64,000 nt of DNA from Megaustenia siamemsis. Taxonomy: Eukaryota; Mollusca; Gastropoda; Stylommatophora; Ariophantidae. Under the pieces are notes generated by a model. That model was not told the origin of the DNA. It did no database searches and was given only the letters and a program-made list of their open reading frames with translations. Positions 1 through 9,771 of the stretch are shown here, one piece after another. How positions within the stretch are numbered: the stretch's first letter is position 1; each line of letters starts with the position of its first letter. The translations under genes and the position numbers were made by a program. Where the stretch lies: the NCBI GenBank assembly GCA_032433765.1, contig JAVIAB010000059.1:54997603-55061602 (forward strand), written 5' to 3'.

Positions 1-104
1 CCTATGGCAATCTGCACCATCAAAGCAAGAGACAGAGTGGAATGGTGCTCCATGGTAGCCAACCTTCGATGCGGAGAGGGCACTCGATGATGATGATGAT
101 TTAA
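1..104 (+). mobile_element. LINE-D 3' end, cut by the window start
   Basis: Encodes TIKARDRVEWCSMVANLRCG, then EGTR and a (GAT)n tail. This is the conserved C-terminus seen in the other LINE-D copies. Confidence 0.85.
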
Positions 105-164
105 CATGAACAAATAAGCCGAAAAAACGTCATAAACATGCCAGGAAAGATAAAGGCTCTCTCT

Positions 165-435
165 GTCTACACACACTGTGGAAGCCAAATGAGAGTATTA
201 CACAACAGGCCCTTTTTTGGAATCCCCACGGAAAAAGACAAAATGGAAGACCAAAATATTCATGGAGAAAACAGATGGAAGCAGAGATGAAGATGATGGG
301 AAGGCATGGAATGATCTTAAAAGAATGGCAAGAAACAGAACGACTTGGAGAGTGTGTTGTTGCAGACCTATGCTCCACAGGGAACTTGAATGTAGAAGAA
401 CGAGAAGAATAAGAAGAAGACGAGGAAGAGATTTA
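165..435 (+). mobile_element. LINE-F 3' end
   Basis: Frames together give SITQQALFWN, then GKRQNGR and WRKQMEAEMKMMG, then KNRTTW and a VADLCSTGN end, followed by an AGAAGAA-rich tail. The same C-terminus occurs without frameshift in the reverse copy at 23.7 kb. Confidence 0.75.
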
Positions 436-737
436 ACACCAATGTAACTGACCACATCATTTGGAGGTGACCGGGTCAATGTTATTCCTCGCTGCTGATA
501 CTTTCCTCAACTCAGTGAATCAGGTTTTCCTTTTGGTTACTGGAAAGAGTTTAGAGCGTGATTAAGCCTACATTTATTTCGTTGTCATTCCTGGGCGCTA
601 ACCATCGGGCTAATGCAATAGGAAAGCCAGGTCAAAACTCCTTAGTCCGGTCTTAATATCAATTCACAAAGAAAATACGCAATTAAGTTTTGGGGAAGAC
701 CCAATTCTACATAGACAAATACAGAAACACAAGAGCG

Positions 738-740
<3 letters not shown>

Positions 741-777
<37 letters not shown>

Positions 778-905
778 GGTAGTCAGGTACGTAGGTATAT
801 GTGTACTGTGTACGTGCGCGCATGTATGCATGCATGTATGAATGTATGTATGTATGTAGGTAGGTAGGTTGGTTGGTTGATAGGAAGAGTGAGAGAGAGA
901 GAAAG
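741..905. repeat. Microsatellite cluster: (GA)n, (GTAT/GTAG)n, (GA)n
   Basis: A run of about 34 bases of AG is followed by TATG/TAGG tetranucleotide repeats and another short AG run. ORFs read here are low-complexity artefacts. Confidence 0.95.
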
Positions 906-1640
906 AGATAGAACATGAATAGAGGCAGAAAAATTAGTAAAAGATGTGAGAGACCTTTAAAATTGTTTGTTGTATACAATATCAGAGAAGACTCTGAAGA
1001 AGTGTGTACTCACGTGCGAACGATAAGGACGCAGCAGCCACAAAGACACAAGCAACCGGCCACACGTGCAGCCCAACGACCAGCATCTTCTACAGGTGAG
1101 GATTGTTTCCTCAAACAACGCACCAGGAAACTTGGGGCACACTTTGTCAGGTCCTTGTTACTACCATAACAATGTAAGCCTGGGGGGAATTAATGGTGAA
1201 ACTAATTCTCGAACAAAAATACTCCTGAGTCGGTGACACTTAATGTATGCAAGTAAACTCACTTAAAAATAAAGAAATATATTTCTATATCATATTTAAA
1301 ATGTCTGCCTTCACAAAAATATTATTAAAATACTCACTAACCTACGGCAGAGTAGGGGTTTTTATGAATGAATAGTAAATTTAGGATGTCTAGATTGGAA
1401 ACATTAATAGATATCGATTTTCTGAAATAGGAAAAAAATAATAGATATAAAGTTTTCTGAACATAAAGAATAAGCAATGTATGTACTGTATGGAATGAAA
1501 ATAATAAGAGATGTAGGAAATAAAAATGTTTGGAATATTAAAAACATGATAATTTCGGTTGTCTGGAATATATATACAAAAAAAGAAAAACATAAATATT
1601 GATAATTCTTACATGGAAACAGAAATAAATTTCAACAGTC
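905..1640. other. Unassigned AT-rich DNA
   Basis: No gene, repeat family or structured element recognised. The short ORFs have no domain-like sequence. Confidence 0.6.
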
Positions 1641-1658
1641 TAGAATCTAGAATAGAAA

Positions 1659-2057
1659 ATCGTGGAACGAATTCAAAACAAACGAGTAAATTAGAGAAAT
1701 CGCCAATCAACCACTAATATCTTCAGTAATAAAGAAAAGACAATGGTCATATGTTAGACATGTGATGAGAGATAATAACGAATAGCATAGCAAGCCCTCA
1801 TATGGGAAACAACAGGTAAGAGAAAAAGAGGAAGACCCAGGGATACACTGAGAAGAACATTGATGAGAGAGGCAAGAGCAGCAGGATTCGGCTCCTCAAT
1901 GAGATAGAGCTGCTTGCACAGAACAGAGACAGATGGCGAGATTTGATAAAATATATTTAAAAGAAAACTGCTAGAACAAAAATTCAGATAGAAGAAGGTG
2001 TATCTTGGTCTACGCCTATGGGCCGGCTACGGCTCGAACTGTCAATAGATAGATAGA
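1659..2057 (+). mobile_element. LINE-B 3' end, (TAGA)n tail
   Basis: Matches the C-terminal coding part WNEF..EEIREIANQPLISS and the 3' UTR ending GGCTACGGCTCGAA...(TAGA)n. It has frame breaks. An 11-base perfect duplication, TAGAATAGAAA, flanks it at 1648-1658 and 2058-2068, proving insertion by target-primed reverse transcription. Confidence 0.9.
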
Positions 2058-2287
2058 TAGAATAGAAAGAATATGTGTATTGAATGCTTATAGTAAAAAA
2101 GATAATAGATATTGAATGTCTAAAATAGAGCAAACAAAATGTCTCTCTGATTCTGGAATATAAAAAGAATAACATATATTAACTGTTTTGGAATAACAGT
2201 ATTTATCGGCTGTGTGGAATTAATATAGTGTTTTTATTGTTGAGAAATGTCCTTAAACTTGTAATTAGTTAGAAATAGTTATATTCT

Positions 2288-2850
2288 GGGGGCCTCGTTA
2301 ACCTAGTTGGGGAAAATCACCCGACTAGGTTACCAACGTTCGGAAAAACCGTGTTCGATTCCGCGCTGGAAGGAGTATGAGTTGTACGCGTAGTTGGAAA
2401 ATAATACCCCAGCGGTTGACCCTGCCGGTGGCAAAAATGTGTACCAGGTAAGTACTCTGGGAAGGTGAGGAATGCCGCCTCGCATCGGGAGTTTTGATAC
2501 TTGAAGCGACACTATCCAGAAGTATTCGGAGACTTTTGGATAGGCGGCCGAACACATATGGGTGAAAACTCGTGTGTTAAGACGCCGGTTCATGTCTCTT
2601 AAAAAGTATAGTGTTAGTGACCATAAATTTTACAGATCTTCAGCACATGATTTTTGGGGTAATGTGGTCAGTATTACGCCCGTGCCGCTTTACTTTCCCA
2701 GAAAAAAAAATATGGTACCCATTTAAGGATGGGTGAACCCGGAAGCTGTCGGTTGAGATCGAACCCTACCTCTTGTCCTTTGTAGCCCAGTTTACTAACC
2801 ACTGAGCTATCGTGGCTCCTATATTCAAGTCTCTTACTTAACCTTTACTT
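2288..2850 (+). mobile_element. SINE-A, split by SINE-B
   Basis: The tRNA-like head has an A box (TAACCTAGTTGG) and a B box (TGTTCGATTCC). The body resembles the copies at 39.4 and 53.7 kb, and the tail is CTTACTTAACCTTTACTT. A perfect 12-base TAGTTATATTCT duplication is at 2276-2287 and 2851-2862. Without the nested SINE-B the element is about 328 bases. Confidence 0.92.
2601..2823 (-). mobile_element. SINE-B nested in SINE-A tail
   Basis: Reverse copy. The tRNA-like head lies at the right (A box TAGCTCAGTGGTTAG, B box GGTTCGATCTC). Flanks TTCATGTCTCTT and TTCAAGTCTCTT (2589-2600 and 2824-2835) are a 12-base duplication with one mismatch. Confidence 0.9.
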
Positions 2851-2862
2851 TAGTTATATTCT

Positions 2863-3320
2863 TGTATGCACGTTTGCAGTCCCAGCGATTTATGCGCTTC
2901 TGATAAGCTATAATTTTTTTTATCACTTTTATTCAGTTATACTCCTACAAACCCAACGTGTAGCTAGACTGTACAGTCGGTTGTTGAAGTGGCTCGTTGA
3001 TTGTTAGATCGATCGTTTGGAAATGTTTAGTATTATTACGTCATCACTTTAGCCAGGACACATTTTTATCGCTGCGTGTCACTGGTACTTTTGTTGAAGC
3101 TTGAAATCACACAAGAACATTAAATACTCAATGCAGATAATACCATTTAGGCTGTACAATGTGCTCCGTAGACGTTGGAGTGGCAGGTTATTCAGAGGTA
3201 GGTCAAAACGTTCACAAGTACTTGGGCGAACAGCAATCAGCACCTCATAGCTGGCTGTTTACCTCGGGGTCAGCGGCAACAGCTTATAAATGTTCTGCTC
3301 CACCTTCCAGAAGTTTCCAT
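2863..3320. other. Unassigned DNA
   Basis: Nothing recognised between SINE-A and the SINE core fragment. The start of a SINE may lie near 3170 (GGAGTGGCAGGTTATTCAGAG), but no boxes could be confirmed. Confidence 0.5.
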
Positions 3321-3323
3321 GGA

Positions 3324-3415
3324 AACAGATTAACCATTCTCGCCAAGCTTATGGGGAATAAAAAGAGGGTAGACAACCCAGTGTCTAAAAAATGTGCTGA
3401 AGTCGGAAATGGTTG
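3324..3415 (+). mobile_element. SINE core fragment (GCTGAAGTCGG type)
   Basis: Contains AACAGATTAACCATTCTCGC, GGTAGACAACCCAGTGTC and GTGCTGAAGTCGGA. These three blocks recur in order at 32.0 and 43.2 kb. Confidence 0.7.
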
Positions 3416-3428
3416 AAAGGTACACATA

Positions 3429-4000
3429 TCTCATCATCATCAGGTCACATGTCCTTTGCAGAACGTTGCATTCACCACAGTCCGTCTGAAAGAATCTCTG
3501 TCTCCAGATAGATCTTCCACAGAACGTTGCATTCACCACCGTCCGTCTGAAAGAATCTCTGTCTCCAGCCAGATCTCGCACAGAACGTTGCATTTACCAC
3601 AATCCGTCTGAATGAATCTCTGTCTCCAGCCAGATCTAGCACAGAACGTTGCATTCACCACAGTCCGTCTGAAAGAATCTCTGTCTCCAGCTAGATCTTC
3701 CACAGAACATTGCATTCACCACAATCCGTCTGAATGAATCTCTGTCTCCAGCCAGATCTAGTACAGAACGTTGCATTCACCACAATCCGTCTGAAAGAAA
3801 CTCTGTCTCCAGCTAGATCTCCCACAGAACGTTGCATTCACCACAGTCCGCCTGAAAGAATCTCTGACTCTAGCCAGATCTCCCTCTTGTTGTCATGTCT
3901 CCTTGATGTTTTTAAGTCACCTTCTCCTTGGTCTGACCCTGGTGCATCGCCCAGGAACCATGGCTTCCATTATTGTTCTTTTCAGCCCAATGTGTCTTTT
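3429..4000 (-). mobile_element. LINE-G 3' end carrying a 61-bp array
   Basis: Reverse translation of 3888-4000 gives KRTIMEAMVPGRCTRVRPRR, then LARVRDSFRRTVVNATFC, a LINE C-terminus. The terminal DSFRRTVVNATFC segment is repeated seven times before the GTGACCTGATGATGATGA end at left. Confidence 0.82.
3461..3887 (-). repeat. 61-bp tandem array, seven copies
   Basis: The motif GAACGTTGCATTCACCAC recurs at 3461, 3522, 3583, 3644, 3705, 3766 and 3827, an exact 61-base period. The unit equals the last coding bases of LINE-G. As 61 is not a multiple of three, the small ORFs reading through it are not genes. Confidence 0.95.
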
Positions 4001-4429
4001 AACGTGGCCATATTATTTTAATTTCCTCTGTAGAATAGTATTTATATGGCAGTTTTTTTTTATATCTAAATCTTTTAATATGTCTTCATTGCTCTTTTCA
4101 TTATCCAAGGTATCTAAAGTATTTTTTTTCTGTAGCATTTTGTTTTCGAATGAACCGATTTTCTTACAAACATCTCAGCTTGCTGTAAAAGGAATTTACA
4201 TTACTTAACGTTTCATTAAGAAGGGCGGACGATGAAAAGAAGTATCGAGCAAACGGAGCACAATAAGAAAAATAAACAAAGAGGATGAATGGAATAAAAG
4301 AAGAAGCAAAAAAAAAAAAGATAATAAGAGAAAGAAAGAGGATCCACTTAAAAATACATATTGATTCTAAACAATGCGACTGTGCCCATTCAAAACGCAA
4401 TTAAAATACTGAAGTCTTCTTCTTCATAA

Positions 4430-6335
4430 CATAATAATGGGGATCGTTTGGGCACCACTGACACACTTCGATAATCTTTGGGGTGGTTGGGGCACCACTG
4501 ACAGACTTCGATAATCATGGGGGTCGTTGGAGCACCACTGACAGACTTCGATAATCACGGGGGGGGGTCGTTGGAGCACCACTGACAGACTTCGATAATC
4601 ATGGGGGTCGTTGGAGCACCACTGACAGACTTCGATAATCACGGGGGGGGGGGGGGGGGGGGGTCGTTTGAGCACCACTGACAGACTTCGATAATCATGG
4701 GGGTCGTTGGAGCACCACTGACAGACTTCGATAATCACGGGGGGGGGGGGTCGTTGGAGCACCACTGACAGACTTCGATAATCATGGGGGTCGTTGGGGC
4801 ACCACTGACAGACTTCGATAATCATGGGGGTCGTTGGAGCACCACTGACAGACTTCGATAATCATGGGGGTCGTTGGAGCACCACTGACAGACTTCGATA
4901 ATCAGGGAGGGAGGGTCGTTGGAGCACCACTGACAGACTTCGATAATCATGGGGGTCGTTGGAGCACCACTGACAGGCTTCGATAATCATGGGGGGGGGG
5001 GGTCGTTGGAGCACCACTGACAGACTTCGATAATCAAGGGGGTCGTTGGGGCACCACTGACACACTTCGATAATCATGGGGGTCGTTGGGGCACCACTGA
5101 CAGACTTCGATAATCATGGGGGTCGTTGGGGCACCACTGACAGACTTCGATAATCATGGGGGTTGTTGGAGCACCACTGACAGACTTCGATAATCATGGG
5201 GGTCGTTGGGGCACCACTGACAGACTTCGATAATCTTGGGGTCGTTGGAGCACCACTGACAGACTTCGATAATCTTGGGGGTCGTTGGGGCACCACTGAC
5301 AGACTTCGATAATCATGGGGGTCGTTGGAGCACCACTGACAGACTTCGATAATCATGGGGGTCGTTGGAGCACCACTGACAGATTTCGATAATCATGGGG
5401 ATCGTTGGGGCACCACTGACAGACTTCGATAATCATGGGGGTCGTTGGGGCACCACTGACAGACTTCGATAATCATGGGGGTCGTTGGAGCACCACTGAC
5501 AGACTTCGATAATCATGGGGGTCGTTGGAGCACCACTGACAGACTTCGATAATCATGGGGGTCGTTGGAGCACCACTGACAGACTTCGATAATCATGGGG
5601 TCGTTGGAGCACCACTGACAGACTTCGATAATCATTGGGGGAGGGGGGTCGTTGGAGCACCACTGACACACTTCGATAATCATGGGGTCGTTGGAGCACC
5701 ACTGACACACTTCGATAATCATGGGGGTCGTTGGGGCACCACTGACACACTTCGATAATCATGACGGTCGTTGGAGCACCACTGACAGACTTCGATAATC
5801 ATGGGGGTCGTTGGAGCACCACTGACACACTTCGATAATCATGGGGGTCGTTGGAGCACCACTGACAGACTTCGATAATCATGACGGTCGTTGGAGCACC
5901 ACTGACACACTTCGATAATCATGGGGGTCGTTGGAGCACCACTGACACACTTCGATAATCATGGGGGTCGTTGGAGCACCACTGACAGACTTCGATAATC
6001 ATGGGGGGGGGGGGTCGTTGGAGCACAACTGACAGTCTTCGATAATCATGGGGGTCGTTGGGGCACCACTGACAGGCTTCGACAATCATGGGGGTCGTTG
6101 GAGCACAACTGACAGACTTCGTTAATCATGGGGGTCGTTGGAGCACCACTGACAGACTTCGATAATCATGGGGGTCGTTGGGGCACCACTGACAGACTTC
6201 GTCAACCTTCTCCATTTCTCTTCATCTTCAGTCATTCTTTGGGACTTTGAAAGTCCAAGTCTGTCTATTCTTTGATGTTATCTTTCCGTCTCTTTCTCCG
6301 CCTACCTCTCCTTCTCGCTCCTTTCACAGTTCTTT
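4430..6335 (-). mobile_element. LINE-H 3' end carrying a 40-bp minisatellite
   Basis: Reverse translation of about 6200-6335 gives LQRTVKGARRRGRRRKRRKD, then NIKE, TDLDFQSPKE and LKMKRNGEG, a worn LINE C-terminus. The following RSLSVVPQRPP end is the 40-base repeat unit, so the array is an expansion of the LINE terminus. Confidence 0.78.
4432..6205. repeat. 40-bp minisatellite, about 44 copies
   Basis: The unit is ATAATCATGGGGGTCGTTGG followed by AGCACCACTGACAGACTTCG. Copies are 90-100% alike. Common variants are GGAGCACC/GGGGCACC and ACAGAC/ACACAC. The G run varies from 3 to over 20 bases. ORFs reading IIEVCQWCSNDPHDYRSLSV on the minus strand are by-products of the repeat and are not annotated as genes. 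Confidence 0.97.
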
Positions 6336-6654
6336 GCAGAATAATCAAAGCCAGAAGATTTAGATACGTGGCAAACCATTTCATTTTGTACTTCTTCACA
6401 ATAGATCATCATGTACTCCGATTGCTTGTTGTATCCTGTTTTATGTCAGGTCGGGAAATTTTACCTGCTACTGTATGCAGTAAACAGTACAACCTGCGGC
6501 TGCCCTGCTGCCCTGCAGCTCGGGAGAGTAAAAGGCTAAGGGAGCGTAAATTGAAGTAAAGCAACCCCTCTGCTTTATGGATGAGATGTTTTAGCCAAAG
6601 GCTAGCGAAGCTAACCGTAGACAAACCAACAAAAGGCAACATAAAACCACCGTC
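6336..6654. other. Unassigned DNA
   Basis: Follows the LINE-H remnant. Contains CCCTGCTGCCCTGCAGCTCGG and other GC-richer stretches that could be an old repeat, but no second copy was found in the window. Confidence 0.4.
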
Positions 6655-6995
6655 GTAAATATAGTTTTACAGAAGAATGTTGAAAATACCATGGACAGCT
6701 AAGAAGAGCAATGAAAACGGTCTGAAAGAGGCCAAAGCAAAAAGAGAGCTAATTTTCAATATTAGGAAGAAACAATCATCATTTTTTGGGCATGTAATGA
6801 GAAGAGAACAGCTGGAATATATTGTAACAACTGGGAACATTGAGGGACGAAGAGATAGAGGGAAGCAAAGAGAAAAGATACCAGACAGCTTAAAAGAATA
6901 GCTTGGCAGAAAGTCAATAACAGAAATGATAAATAACTGTCGAGATCGAAAGTTGTGGAGAGGCATGATCACATACGCTTGCAGGCCATAGTACT
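6655..6995 (+). mobile_element. LINE-C 3' end
   Basis: Encodes FRRMLKIPWTAKKSNEN, FFGHVMRREQLEYIVTTGN and EGRRDRGKQREKIPDSL, the C-terminus of an RTE-like LINE, then the 3' UTR ending in GTACTTAATGA. One early stop follows DSLKE. Confidence 0.8.
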
Positions 6996-7018
6996 TAATG
7001 AATATCCTGTTCCGAACT

Positions 7019-7235
7019 GGGGCACGTTAAAAGACACATCAGCCTACTAAAAGTAATATTAGAAGGGAAAATACAAGGTAAAAGAGGCAGAGGCAGACCA
7101 AGACTAACACGGACGATTAACATCAAAAGATGGATAAGTCAATCTATGACAACCTGCACCATCAAAGCAAGAAACAGAGTGGAATGGCGATTCTTGGTAG
7201 CCAACCTTCGCTGCGGAGATGGCACTCGATGATGA
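7019..7235 (+). mobile_element. LINE-D 3' end
   Basis: Carries the VKRHISLLKVILEGKIQG, RGRPRLTRT and KARNRVEWRFLVANLRCGDG sequence and a GATGATG tail. A perfect 11-base TGTTCCGAACT duplication is at 7008-7018 and 7236-7246. Confidence 0.9.
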
Positions 7236-7246
7236 TGTTCCGAACT

Positions 7247-7639
7247 TTGTCATTTGTGATACGATCTAAGTAAGAGATGCCCAAAATCTTATGACCTTTC
7301 ATTTCCATTGCTTACTCAGTCTAAATATAAATAATAACGATATAATCCAAAATACATTCATTCTAAACAATAGCAATTAAAAATCAAAGCCAAACTAAGC
7401 TTGAATAATTATTTAGAAGGCGCAAACAGAATAAATGGAGGAAGATTCAGGTTTTATTTATATTCACGTCACTCTTCCCTTCTTTCTATCACTGCTGCAT
7501 GTACTGAAGTTATGAGTTCTGGTGTATAATAGTCTTCTTATTCATCATCCTGTACCTCATTTGCTTTAAATGTCTACGATGAATATAGCTAGTCTATGAA
7601 CAAAACAACACAAGCAATTATTTAAAATATATATATATT
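7247..7639. other. Unassigned AT-rich DNA
   Basis: No recognisable gene or repeat family. Ends in a short TATA-rich run before SINE-B. Confidence 0.5.
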
Positions 7640-7876
7640 TTTAAAAAAAAGTAAAGTACCCCCCGTCACGCCAAGTGGCGTATAGGGAATATGGTGTTAG
7701 TGAGCATAAATTTTTACAGACCTTCGGCACATGATTTTTGGGGTAATGTGGTCGGTATTACGCCCGTGCCGCTTTACTGTCCCAGAAAAAAAATCCGGTA
7801 CCCATAAAAGGCTGGATGAACCGGAGCCGTCGGTTGGGATCGAACCCTACCTCTTGTCCTTGTAGTCCAGTTCACT
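7640..7876 (-). mobile_element. SINE-B, 5'-truncated
   Basis: Body and tail match the other SINE-B copies (CATGATTTTTGGGGTAATGT). The head stops after the GTCCAGTTCACT part, losing the A box. AAAATATATAT-like sequence at both edges is a probable target duplication. Confidence 0.85.
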
Positions 7877-7919
7877 AAAATATATATTTAGCTGTTGTAT
7901 ATATGTGAAAAAAATCATA

Positions 7920-8034
7920 ATCTGTTGGCCATGTAATGCGAAGAGAACAGCTGGAATATATTGGAACAACTGGAAACATTGAGGTATGAAGAGATAGAGG
8001 GAAGCAAACAGCAGGCTTGGTACTTGATGATAAT
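7920..8034 (+). mobile_element. LINE-C 3' end fragment
   Basis: A short internally deleted piece with GHVMRREQLEYIGTTGN followed by the terminal GCAGGCTTGGTACTTGATGA and TAATAATA tail. Confidence 0.7.
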
Positions 8035-8045
8035 AATATATGTGA

Positions 8046-8573
8046 CTATTCAAATCAAACGTATTATCAACCCTTACATATGCATGTGAGAGCTGGAAAA
8101 CAAGAGACATAGAAAAAAAAGTTGAACGCTTTCGAAAATAAATGTCTAAAGAAAATACTTGGTATAGTGTGAAACGAATTCAAAACAAACGAAGAAATTA
8201 GAGAAATCGCCAACCACCACTAATATCTTCAGTAATCAAGAAAAGACGATGGTCATATGTTGGACACGTGATGAGAAGAGATAATAACTGAATAAGAAAG
8301 AAAGCCCTCATATAGGAAACAACAGGTAAAAGAAAAAGAGGCCGTCCCAGTGAGACACTGAGAAGAACATTGATGAGAGAGGCAAGAGCAGCAGGAATCG
8401 GCTCCCTCAATGAGATAGAGTTGCTTGCACAGAACAGAGACAAATGGCGAGATTTGATAAAATATCTTTAGAAGAACTGAAGACTGCTAGAATAAAAATT
8501 TAGATAAGAGAAGGAGTATCTGGATCTATGCCCTATGGGCCAGCTACGGCTCGAAATGTCAATAAATAGTTAG
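8046..8573 (+). mobile_element. LINE-B 3' end copy
   Basis: Begins at LFKSNVLSTLTYACESWK and runs through the C-terminus (TLRRTLMREARAAGIGS) to the AATAAATAGTTAGA tail. The flanking duplication ATATAYGTGA at 8036-8045 and 8574-8583 has one mismatch. Frameshifted. It is inserted directly after a LINE-C 3' end. Confidence 0.85.
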
Positions 8574-8825
8574 ATATACGTGAATAAAGTAAATTAAAAT
8601 ACAATTTTATTGTTGTTTCTGGGAGGTGAGCAGTTCGATTAGGTGTCTCTTCACTTTGTTAAACAAACCCGCTGATTATAGAGCAGTGGCTACGCCCACG
8701 ATCCATGAGTCACTTTAAAAGTGATTAAACTGTATAGCGTAGGAGAGGGACTTTTACTTATCTAAACGTTCTATTCAACGTCCTTATCAAGATATGGTTT
8801 TATAAATAGGTAAAATGACGTCATT

Positions 8826-9771
8826 GAGTTATTGAGTTATTTGCGGGTCATCATCATTGCACTCCGAACATGTCCATAGGTGCTCAGATCCCCTCCTCAG
8901 CAATTCCCTCAGTGTCCAGCGACTGACGACTCCAGTTCTATGTTGGTTGATAAGTCTTCTTACACGGCCACCAAGTTTCTCATTTCTGGCTGTGTCCATC
9001 TTAACTCCCATTTCCATCATCCGAAGAAGCGACGTTGATCTGTGTTTGTCGAAGTCCTGTGCTCTTCGCACATCTCGGAGTGCATTGATGACGTCCGCCC
9101 GATCCATCGGTTGCCCGTCCTCAACGACAGCGCAGCTAGCCAACCTGTCCGCTCTCTCATTTCCCCGTACTCCCGCATGTCCAGGGACATAGAAAAAGGT
9201 GACCTTACGTATTTTGGATTTCTGCAACGACTCTACCCATTGCATGCGTACAAAGCCCGCCTCCACTTTTTTTATCATGCTCATCGAATCACTCAGTATA
9301 CATGCGTGGGTGTAGTCTTGTGACTCTAACCATTTGAATGCCTTGGTCACTGCCATCACCTGCATTGTCATGCTACTCGTGGTCATGGCGTATGCACCAC
9401 TGTCTTCCTTGGCTATTCTGCCTGCCGAACGTGCTGTAAATGCCCATGCACTTTTTTCGTGTCGTCTTACAGATCCGTCTGTATAGATGACTGCATCTTT
9501 CTCATCGGTGTTATCGCAGATGAGACCGTTGACCTCAGCATTAACCACGACCGGGTTCTGTTCCCTACTTTTCCTGTCAAGTGTGACAATACATGAGAAA
9601 GTCCCCTTGAATGACGTAGGCACCGGTATCCACTCCTCACCAACGCTGAGATTGGTAAGCCCAATCAATGACGTCATGAAAAGTGAAAGCAACCAATCAA
9701 AACATGCGAAGTAAAGAGGGTGCACACGAAAACTTGGGGATCGGGCTGTTGTAAATCTGGTGACAAGGAAC
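8826..9771 (-). mobile_element. LINE-I 3' part: RNase H domain and C-terminus
   Basis: A reverse ORF (about 314 codons, 8829-9773) encodes an RNase H domain: VIYTDGSVRRHE, LSDSMSM, then FFYVPGHAGVRGNERADRLA, followed by a C-terminal tail ending EHLWTCSECNDDDP. The segment from about residue 40 (GLTNLSVGEEWIPVP) looks like LINE; the first 40 residues are probably flanking DNA read by chance. The frame is open, so the copy is young or little changed. The position of the RNase H glutamate reads TMQVMAV, a Gln instead of the expected Glu. The 3' end abuts ATCATCATTG on the left. Confidence 0.85.

Noticed and set aside
4432..6205. CRISPR-like array of 40-bp repeats
   Set aside because: Repeats are contiguous with no unique spacers, the DNA is eukaryotic, and the unit derives from a LINE end.
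4424..6205. Minus- and plus-strand ORFs such as IIEVCQWCSNDPHDYRSLSV repeats as repeat proteins
   Set aside because: They arise because the 40-base unit cycles through three frames. G-run length changes break them and there is no start context or other coding evidence.
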